Position numbers and translations under genes: made by a program
The notes under the pieces: generated by a model
Seen by the model: only the letters and a program-made list of their open reading frames with translations
Database searches by the model: none
What the model was told of the DNA's origin: nothing
From: Cellvibrio sp.
GTDB lineage: Bacteria; Pseudomonadota; Gammaproteobacteria; Pseudomonadales; Cellvibrionaceae
Direction of reading: 5' to 3'
NCBI GenBank assembly: GCA_003524365.1
Contig: DQHS01000187.1
Span: 13,010-25,944 of the forward strand
DNA: 12,935 nt
Part shown: positions 7,365 through 12,935 of the stretch, piece by piece
Layout: every line of letters starts with the position of its first letter
How positions within the stretch are numbered: the stretch's first letter is position 1

Positions 7365-9197
7365 ATGTGTGGAATTGTCGGCGCAGTAGCGCAACGTGAT
7401 GTGGTGGATATTCTGGTGGAAGGATTGCGTCGCCTCGAATATCGCGGTTATGACTCTGCCGGTGTGGCAGTGGTAAACAGCAGCGGCGAATTGCAGCGCG
7501 TGCGCCGCCTCGGCAAAGTGAAAGAATTATCCGATGCAGTCAAAGCGGAACCAACACCCGGTGGAACGGGTATTGCGCACACGCGCTGGGCAACTCACGG
7601 CGAGCCGAGCGAACGTAATGCGCATCCACATATTTCCAAAGAGCACATCGCGGTAGTGCATAACGGCATTATTGAAAACCACGCAAATTTGCGCCGCTTA
7701 CTGCAAGAAGAAGGTTATGAATTTACCTCAGATACCGACACCGAAGTAATCGCGCATTTGGTGCAAAAAGAATTAAAAACTACCGACAGTTTATTAGCGG
7801 CTGTACAAAAAACCGTAAAACAATTGCACGGTGCTTACGGCACAGTATTAATGGACAAAAACGATGCATCACGTTTAGTCGTTGCGCGCTCTGGTAGTCC
7901 GTTAGTGATTGGTTTAGGCATCGGCGAAAATTTTATCGCGTCAGATCAGCTTGCACTGTTGCCGGTAACACGCCGCTTTATCTTTTTGGAAGAAGGCGAT
8001 GTAGCCGAAATCACCCGCACAACCATTAGTATCTTTGATAAAGATGGCGTTGCGGTTGAGCGCCAAATTCACGAATCTACCGCAAGTTACGATGCGGGCG
8101 ACAAAGGTCAATATCGCCACTTTATGCTCAAGGAAATTTACGAACAACCTAACGCGGTGATGAATACACTCGAAGGTCGTTTAAGTAATGAATCAGTGAT
8201 GGATGAAACCTTTGGCAACGGCGCCGCTGAATTATTTAAAAAGGTAAAACACATCCAAATCGTCGCCTGCGGAACCAGCTATCACTCGGCCATGGTTGCA
8301 CGCTACTGGTTGGAAACCTTTTCCGGCATTTCCTGTAACGTTGAAATCGCCAGCGAATTCCGCTACCGCAAATCTTTTGTACAACCCAACAGCATGGTTG
8401 TCACCATCAGCCAATCCGGTGAAACAGCAGATACGCTTGCCGCATTGCGCTTGGCAAAAGAACTCGGTTATTTAGGTAGCTTGAGTATTTGCAACGTTGC
8501 CGGTTCATCATTGGTGCGTGAATCAGATTTAGCCTTTATGACCCGCGCCGGAGCTGAAATTGGTGTGGCCTCTACCAAAGCCTTCACCACCCAATTAGTC
8601 GGCTTGGCGATGCTGGTATTAGCCATTGGTAAATACAATGGCCTCTCTGCCGAACAACAGAAAGAAATGGTCGCTGCGTTAAAAAATCTTCCCGCAAAAT
8701 TGGAAGAGTCTTTAGCGCTCGCACCCAAAATCGAAGCACTCGCTGAAGAATTTGCCGATAAACACCACGCCCTCTTTTTAGGTCGCGGTGATCAATATCC
8801 CATAGCAATGGAAGGCGCGTTGAAATTAAAAGAAATTTCCTATATCCATGCCGAAGCTTACGCAGCAGGTGAATTAAAACACGGTCCACTGGCATTGATC
8901 GACGCACACATGCCGATTATCGTAGTAGCACCAAACAACGACTTGTTGGAAAAATTAAAATCCAACGTGGAAGAAGTTCGCGCACGCGGCGGCATCTTGT
9001 ATGTGTTCGCGGATGAAGATGCAAAATTTGAATCAGATGCAACCATGCGCGTCATCAACGTACCGCATATTCATCCGTGGTTAGCACCGATTCTCTATAC
9101 CTTGCCGTTGCAGTTGTTAAGTTATTACGTGGCGATCATTAAGGGAACAGACGTGGATCAGCCGAGGAATTTGGCGAAGTCGGTTACAGTGGAATAA
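7365..9197 (+). CDS. glmS: Glutamine--fructose-6-phosphate aminotransferase (isomerizing)
   Basis: GlmS makes glucosamine-6-phosphate from fructose-6-phosphate and glutamine, the first step of UDP-GlcNAc synthesis for peptidoglycan and LPS; it acts in the cytoplasm. The 610-aa length is typical. The class II glutaminase domain (2 to about 220) begins with the nucleophile Cys2 in MCGIVGA and contains HTRWATHG and HNGIIENH. Two SIS sugar-phosphate domains follow (about 285-430 and 455-600), with the CGTSYHSA and SQSGETADT phosphate-binding loops, Glu503/His506 in AGELKHGPLAL, and the C-terminal DQPRNLAKSVTVE carrying Lys605 of the isomerase site. A strong Shine-Dalgarno AAGGAG (7353-7358) lies 6 nt before the ATG. 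No glmS ribozyme-like leader is recognised, as expected for a gammaproteobacterium. Its last codons double as the attachment site for the Tn7-type element that follows, and the gene itself remains intact. Confidence 0.99.
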   Translation: MCGIVGAVAQRDVVDILVEGLRRLEYRGYDSAGVAVVNSSGELQRVRRLGKVKELSDAVKAEPTPGGTGIAHTRWATHGEPSERNAHPHISKEHIAVVHNGIIENHANLRRLLQEEGYEFTSDTDTEVIAHLVQKELKTTDSLLAAVQKTVKQLHGAYGTVLMDKNDASRLVVARSGSPLVIGLGIGENFIASDQLALLPVTRRFIFLEEGDVAEITRTTISIFDKDGVAVERQIHESTASYDAGDKGQYRHFMLKEIYEQPNAVMNTLEGRLSNESVMDETFGNGAAELFKKVKHIQIVACGTSYHSAMVARYWLETFSGISCNVEIASEFRYRKSFVQPNSMVVTISQSGETADTLAALRLAKELGYLGSLSICNVAGSSLVRESDLAFMTRAGAEIGVASTKAFTTQLVGLAMLVLAIGKYNGLSAEQQKEMVAALKNLPAKLEESLALAPKIEALAEEFADKHHALFLGRGDQYPIAMEGALKLKEISYIHAEAYAAGELKHGPLALIDAHMPIIVVAPNNDLLEKLKSNVEEVRARGGILYVFADEDAKFESDATMRVINVPHIHPWLAPILYTLPLQLLSYYVAIIKGTDVDQPRNLAKSVTVE

Positions 9198-9219
9198 TTC
9201 ATTCTAGTTCGTAAAAAAC
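9161..9219 (+). other. attTn7 site: glmS 3' end plus insertion point
   Basis: In Tn7, TnsD reads the conserved last codons of glmS and directs insertion about 25 bp past the stop. Here the last dozen codons (9161-9197) are intact and the element's predicted terminus is at 9220, 22 bp after the stop. If the terminus is right, the 5-bp target duplication would be AAAAC at 9215-9219. The boundaries are inferred by analogy with Tn7. Confidence 0.75.
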
Positions 9220-9228
9220 TGTTGTCCG

Positions 9229-9288
9229 TTTAAAATAATTAGTGATACTTTAAAATAAATGGCGATACTTTAAAATAATTAGTGATAC
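9229..9288 (+). repeat. Three abutting 20-bp direct repeats, probable TnsB-binding sites
   Basis: The unit TTTAAAATAATTAGTGATAC occurs at 9229-9248 and 9269-9288 exactly, and at 9249-9268 with three changes (TTTAAAATAAATGGCGATAC). There is no spacer between copies. Its place just inside the terminus, on the tnsA side, matches the clustered TnsB sites of the Tn7 right end (four overlapping sites in Tn7). The A/T-rich units also contain -10-like hexamers (TAAAAT, GATACT), so the tns promoter may overlap them and be repressed by TnsB, as in Tn7. Confidence 0.85.
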
Positions 9289-9292
9289 TAAC

Positions 9293-9340
9293 CCAGTAGT
9301 GACCTATATTTGATCAAAATAGGTTGCCACTGGTTTTTTT
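9293..9340 (+). terminator. Strong Rho-independent terminator directly before tnsA
   Basis: The arms 9293-9307 and 9319-9333 pair over 15 positions with one A-C mismatch and two G-U wobbles. After a single bulged A (9308), three further A-T pairs extend the stem (9309-9311 with 9316-9318), closed by a GATC tetraloop. Seven T follow (9334-9340). The tnsA ATG begins two bases later, at 9342. The hairpin should stop read-through from glmS into the transposon, and may serve as the glmS terminator now that the native downstream region is displaced. Confidence 0.8.
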
Positions 9341-9341
9341 A

Positions 9342-10199
9342 ATGTCCAAGAATCCCGAAAAAACTAAGGAAATCAAGGCTAAAGCGGAAAGGCAGATAGC
9401 TTCGCGTTTAGCTAAAGGCGCTGGTTCAGGCGCCGGAAGAGCCTATAAACCCTATTTGACTGTCAGGGATGTGAACTCCAGGGGAAGGTATAATCGCTCG
9501 CCCAGCGTTACGGTGGGTCGCGTTCACCAGTTGCTGTCCGACCTTGAATACCATGTATTGCTAATGCTGGATTGGGATTCGCAGGTGACCGATATTCGTG
9601 AACAATTTCCGGTGCCTATTGAGGAATCACAAGCTATTGCACGCGAGATGGGGATAGCTCACCTGAGCTATCAAGGTACAGACGAAGTCCTTACGACAGA
9701 CTTTCTGGTTGATCTGAATATCCAAGGTAAAACTATTCGCAGAGCAATATCTGCAAAATATGCCGAAGCACTTGATGATCCGCGTGTACTTGAAAAGATG
9801 GAATTGGAACGTCGCTACTGGTCGTCCAAGGGCATACAATTTAATCTGGTAACAGAACTGGAAATCCCGGCGTTACTTCAAAAGAATGTAAAGTGGTTTC
9901 ATCCTTACATGAATCACTTCGATTTAAGTACCCCCGAACAACAACAAGAATATTTTAGGATATTGCTCGCCGCAATTAATCAGTCACCCTCACAAAAAGT
10001 TACCGCTATAACTACCCGATTAGATGATGAATATAACATTGATCCGGGTACCCACCTGGCTTTACTAAGACAGTTCCTCGCCCAGCGGGCTTTCTATTTT
10101 GATCTCGAAGCGTTAACGATTGTGAACTTAAGAGCAAGAGACCTCACTCCTTCACATTTTTGGCTCGAACAGGATTATGAATATGCTGTTGGTGAATGA
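9342..10199 (+). CDS. tnsA: Tn7-type transposition endonuclease TnsA
   Basis: TnsA is the restriction-enzyme-like half of the Tn7 transposase; it cuts the 5' ends of the element so that transposition is cut-and-paste. The 285-aa length is close to Tn7 TnsA. The catalytic triad is visible: Glu69 in LLSDLEYHVL, Asp120 in LTTDFLVD, and Lys139 in ISAKYAEAL (the usual VKP-type strand is ISAK here). DIREQFPVP and LEKMELERRYW are family-typical. The C-terminal third (about 175-285) is the part that contacts TnsC in Tn7. I chose ATG 9342 because the frame extends upstream only to a TTG (9324) inside the terminator stem. No Shine-Dalgarno is seen before the ATG, which directly follows the terminator's T-run; this is odd and suggests low or specially controlled translation. 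It overlaps tnsB by 17-23 bp, implying coupled translation. Confidence 0.95.
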   Translation: MSKNPEKTKEIKAKAERQIASRLAKGAGSGAGRAYKPYLTVRDVNSRGRYNRSPSVTVGRVHQLLSDLEYHVLLMLDWDSQVTDIREQFPVPIEESQAIAREMGIAHLSYQGTDEVLTTDFLVDLNIQGKTIRRAISAKYAEALDDPRVLEKMELERRYWSSKGIQFNLVTELEIPALLQKNVKWFHPYMNHFDLSTPEQQQEYFRILLAAINQSPSQKVTAITTRLDDEYNIDPGTHLALLRQFLAQRAFYFDLEALTIVNLRARDLTPSHFWLEQDYEYAVGE

Positions 10200-12294
10200 T
10201 GTCTATGAATTATCCGGTCACCGCTACCGCATTTTATGGGGCGAACCGAAGACGATTTATTGGATAGATATCGATGCTGAGAATGCATTGCCTCAGCAGG
10301 TAGAGCGTACGGTTTTAGTTGAACACCTTGCTAATGAAGAGATGCGCTGGATCGACGATCCTTTCGAATTATTCATCTTGAACCCAACCAAGCAATCTCA
10401 ATGGGGAAAAGACATCCAAAAAAAGGCGTGGGAAATGGTGGGGCCGTATGTCACTAACGAGCCTGCCATTTACGAACGGGGTTCGCGTGGCAAAATGATC
10501 CAGGCGATGGTTGTGAAGCATGAGACTACTAAAGCATTGGTATACAGAAAACTTAGAGAATATTGGCAACGTGGCAAGAGTCCACATGCGTTGTATCCAG
10601 ACACAACAAATAAAGGGAGTCCGAACAAACCCAAAGCCATCACCGATAAAAAACGTGGGCGTCCCCGCAAAGTTGCGCTAGGTACAGGCACCAATATCAC
10701 GACAGAGATTGAAAAAATTTTTCGTACCGTTATTAAAGTGTACTACCTAACAAAAGATGAAAATACCGTTCGGTTCGTATACCGCAGAGCGTTGTTTTTG
10801 CTTGGATTTGATAGCACGAAGAAAAACAATGAAGAGCAGCTTGCTGAAGCTCCAACCTATGAACAATTCTATTACTTCCTCCAAAAGGAAGTGACAGAGA
10901 CTGAAAAAATTAAAAAACGACTCGGCGAGATTATTTACCAGAAAGACTACCGTCCTGTCTTGGGGTCATCGACGGCAGGTGCAATGGGGCCTGGCAGCCT
11001 ATACCAGATCGATGCAACGATTGGTGATCTTTATTTGATTGATGAAGAGACTCGAAGCGTTATTGTTGGTCGCCCAGTAATTTATATCGTAATCGATGTA
11101 TTCAGCCGAATGATTACTGGTGTGCACGTAGGATTAGAAGGCCCATCTTGGGTAAGTGCAATGTTTGCGTTGGCAAACACCATGTTTGACAAGGTGCGAT
11201 ATTGCGCAAGTTACGGTATTACTATTAACCACGACGAATGGCCAGTCATTGGTAAGCCTGAAGCTATTCTTGGGGATAAAGGTGAGCTAATAGGAAAAGC
11301 TGTAGAAGTGCTTTCCGAGGCATTATTTATTAACGTCCAAAACACCCCATCGTTCAGAGCAGATTGGAAAGGCATCGTAGAACAACAATTTAGAACACTT
11401 CAGGCTGACTTCAAACCTTACGTTGAAGGTTACGTCACTAACACCATCGTTAAAAAACGTGGTGGTTCGGATTATCGACTGGACGCCGAACTTACATTAA
11501 GAGATATCACTCGCATCATTATCAATTGCGTCATTATCTACAACACTACACACGCAATGGAATATTACGATCCTGATCGCGATATTCCAACAAATTTACC
11601 CCTTATCCCATTGGCGTTATGGAACTGGGGTATACAAAATCGTACTGGCAAACTTAGGGGGGTCAACGAAGAACTTGCCGCTGTCAACTTAATGCCCCAT
11701 AAAGAAGTATCTGTCTCCGAATTGGGCTTGAATCTTTTTGGTTGCTATTACAGCGCCGCTATCGCGGTTAAGGAAGGATGGTTCGAAAGGATTAAAGGCC
11801 AATCAATGAGGGTGTTAGTCGCTTACGATCCACATTGCACAGACACTATCTACTTCCGTCCGGATGGCAAGTACGACAAGTTCATTCCCTTTGAACTAAC
11901 CGAACGAAGCAGAGCTTTTAGAGGTTTAACATTTTGGGACGTGTGGCGAATCCAAGCAGAACAGAGCAAAACGGGTGCACGATCAAAACTCACAAAGTTG
12001 AAAGGTGAATTAACGCGCGATAAAAAAATCGAAGAGATAGTTGAGGAAGCGCGGTCAAAAAACAACGATATGTCTCACCTACCTAAATCTCAAAGAACCG
12101 CTAACATCCGGGAAAACAAGAAAAATGAAATTGATATTCATCGTGCCCGAAACGGCTTGATGCCTCCACTATCGAAACCAGAAAAGCTTCCAGTTAAAAA
12201 GGATAATGTGGTTTATCTGTCGGGCGAAAAACCACAAGATTATAGCGTCCCTAATATGCTGGATATCATTTACGGTGACGATGATGGAAATTGA
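10177..12294 (+). CDS. tnsB: Tn7-type DDE transposase TnsB
   Basis: TnsB binds the transposon-end repeats, cuts the 3' ends and joins them to target DNA. Numbered from ATG 10177, the retroviral-integrase-type catalytic triad is Asp279 (YQIDATIGD), Asp367 (ILGDKGEL) and Glu402 (GIVEQQFRTL). The spacings of 88 and 35 residues are the same as I recall for Tn7 TnsB. N-terminal DNA-binding regions precede it (about 1-250), including a basic AT-hook-like KRGRPRK at 159-165 that suits the A/T-rich end repeats. A beta-barrel-like region follows the core. The C-terminal tail (about 675-705, VVYLSGEKPQDYSVP and acidic residues) resembles the TnsC-contacting tail of Tn7 TnsB. AGGA at 10171-10174 lies 8 nt before a second ATG (10183), which may be the real start. 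It overlaps tnsA upstream and tnsC downstream, consistent with one operon. Confidence 0.97.
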   Translation: MNMLLVNDVYELSGHRYRILWGEPKTIYWIDIDAENALPQQVERTVLVEHLANEEMRWIDDPFELFILNPTKQSQWGKDIQKKAWEMVGPYVTNEPAIYERGSRGKMIQAMVVKHETTKALVYRKLREYWQRGKSPHALYPDTTNKGSPNKPKAITDKKRGRPRKVALGTGTNITTEIEKIFRTVIKVYYLTKDENTVRFVYRRALFLLGFDSTKKNNEEQLAEAPTYEQFYYFLQKEVTETEKIKKRLGEIIYQKDYRPVLGSSTAGAMGPGSLYQIDATIGDLYLIDEETRSVIVGRPVIYIVIDVFSRMITGVHVGLEGPSWVSAMFALANTMFDKVRYCASYGITINHDEWPVIGKPEAILGDKGELIGKAVEVLSEALFINVQNTPSFRADWKGIVEQQFRTLQADFKPYVEGYVTNTIVKKRGGSDYRLDAELTLRDITRIIINCVIIYNTTHAMEYYDPDRDIPTNLPLIPLALWNWGIQNRTGKLRGVNEELAAVNLMPHKEVSVSELGLNLFGCYYSAAIAVKEGWFERIKGQSMRVLVAYDPHCTDTIYFRPDGKYDKFIPFELTERSRAFRGLTFWDVWRIQAEQSKTGARSKLTKLKGELTRDKKIEEIVEEARSKNNDMSHLPKSQRTANIRENKKNEIDIHRARNGLMPPLSKPEKLPVKKDNVVYLSGEKPQDYSVPNMLDIIYGDDDGN

Positions 12295-12935
12295 TAAAAA
12301 TAAAATAGAAATCGCTGAATACAAGGATCACGGTTTACCTGAATACACAGATAACCCGTTTATCAGCGCGTTACCGCTATTGAAGAATTTTCAATCAGTT
12401 CTTAAAGACATGATAGTCCCACCATCATTTGATGAGAGGGAACTTAACCTGGATTGGCATCAGAGAATTCATGCGCTGCAAAGATTAACCCACCAGTTTT
12501 TCCAGCCGAGAGTACAGCATGGTGTGTTGGAGCAAAAATTTAGCGTACTGATTCGTCAAGGCTATATCGGAAGGAATCCCGCTACAGCAGCTTTCAAAAA
12601 ACATTTAAACAATGGCTATGATCGGATTGTTAATAAAGATATTACACTAACAGTAAGAAAAGAAGTTGAGTCTACCGCGGTCGGTTTTTCCATCGTAGGA
12701 CTATCTGGCTGTGGCAAAACCAAAGCAGTACAAAAATGCCTTGAGGCTTATCCCCTGGCAATTTTTCATCCTGAGCTTCACATAATCCAAATTCCTTGGT
12801 TGAAGCTTGAATGTCCGCGCAATGGATCATTGACCGAGCTTTGTTATAACTTCTTTCGAGCTGTAGATGGTCGTATAGGTACCCAATACTTTAATACCTA
12901 CTGTAAACCAAGAGTAAGTGTAGACAGTTTGATCG
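12281..12935 (+). CDS. tnsC: Tn7-type AAA+ regulator TnsC, 3'-truncated by window edge
   Basis: TnsC is the ATP-dependent matchmaker that joins the target selector (TnsD or TnsE) to TnsAB. The 218 visible codons run open to the right edge. The N-terminal region (about 1-135) carries family features such as YTDNPFISALP and GYIGRNP...KHLNNGYDRI, followed by the Walker A motif GLSGCGKTK (about 140-148) and the conserved NGSLTELCYNFFRA. Walker B and the C-terminal TnsD/TnsAB-contact regions are beyond the window. Two ATG codons are adjacent (12281 and 12284); GGTGA at 12274-12278 fits the second better. The start overlaps the end of tnsB by 11-14 bp, so translation is probably coupled. Confidence 0.95.
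   Translation, partial: MMEIDKNKIEIAEYKDHGLPEYTDNPFISALPLLKNFQSVLKDMIVPPSFDERELNLDWHQRIHALQRLTHQFFQPRVQHGVLEQKFSVLIRQGYIGRNPATAAFKKHLNNGYDRIVNKDITLTVRKEVESTAVGFSIVGLSGCGKTKAVQKCLEAYPLAIFHPELHIIQIPWLKLECPRNGSLTELCYNFFRAVDGRIGTQYFNTYCKPRVSVDSLI

Larger units (their letters stand above)
9220..12935 (+). mobile_element. Tn7-family transposon, glmS-proximal (right-type) end, continues past window
   Basis: The element begins with a probable TGT terminus (TGTTGTCC at 9220-9227), then three tandem 20-bp repeats (9229-9288), a terminator hairpin, and tnsA, tnsB and tnsC reading away from glmS. This is the same orientation and gene order as Tn7, whose right end faces glmS. The core proteins closely resemble those of canonical Tn7, not the CRISPR-associated Tn7-like groups: a full TnsA nuclease and TnsB catalytic spacing identical to what I recall for Tn7. 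TnsD/TniQ, TnsE, the cargo and the far end lie beyond the right edge. By eye the element is more A+T-rich than the cellulase and glmS genes, which fits transfer. Confidence 0.95.

Noticed and set aside
9229..9288. Tandem repeats after glmS as a CRISPR array
   Set aside because: The units abut with no spacers and there are no cas genes in view; their position at a Tn7-type end explains them as transposase-binding sites.
9324..9341. TTG 9324 as the tnsA start
   Set aside because: It lies inside the terminator stem, and the six added residues (PLVFL-type) do not resemble TnsA N-termini. ATG 9342 gives the family-like beginning.

Overview
The window looks like chromosomal DNA of a Cellvibrio-type gammaproteobacterium (family Cellvibrionaceae). 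The evidence is a secreted family 9 cellulase with the poly-serine linker typical of that genus's lipoprotein and secreted carbohydrate-active enzymes, a DeoR-family glmR followed by glmS as in pseudomonads, and a Tn7-type transposon next to glmS. The genus call is inference from style; no marker gene such as rRNA is present. All supported genes lie on the + strand.

Left part (1-6317), resident genes: the C-terminal part of a membrane-anchored TPR-like protein cut by the window edge (1-1551); a lipoprotein GH9 cellulase/glucanase (1720-3792) followed by a very stable hairpin; a seven-helix membrane AraC-type regulator (about 3888-4961) closed by a Rho-independent terminator; and a membrane-anchored serine hydrolase of the beta-lactamase/esterase superfamily (5082-6317). 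These are probably separate transcription units rather than one operon.

Middle part (6318-9197), the amino-sugar locus: a DeoR/AgaR-type regulator, probably GlmR (6416-7177), whose promoter is enclosed by a perfect 16-bp inverted repeat; a 187-bp spacer with two hairpin-forming repeats; and glmS (7365-9197), glucosamine-6-phosphate synthase, which feeds peptidoglycan and LPS precursor synthesis.

Right part (9198-12935), a Tn7-family transposon inserted in attTn7 about 20 bp past the glmS stop. It starts with a TGT terminus (about 9220) and three exactly abutting 20-bp repeats (9229-9288, probable TnsB sites). A strong terminator hairpin follows, whose T-run touches the tnsA start codon, and then tnsA, tnsB and the start of tnsC in overlapping order. 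TnsA (endonuclease) and TnsB (DDE transposase) form the heteromeric transposase, and TnsC is the AAA+ regulator. The target selector (TnsD/TniQ), the cargo and the other end lie beyond the right edge. The cargo, where any new defence or metabolic system would sit, cannot be seen here.
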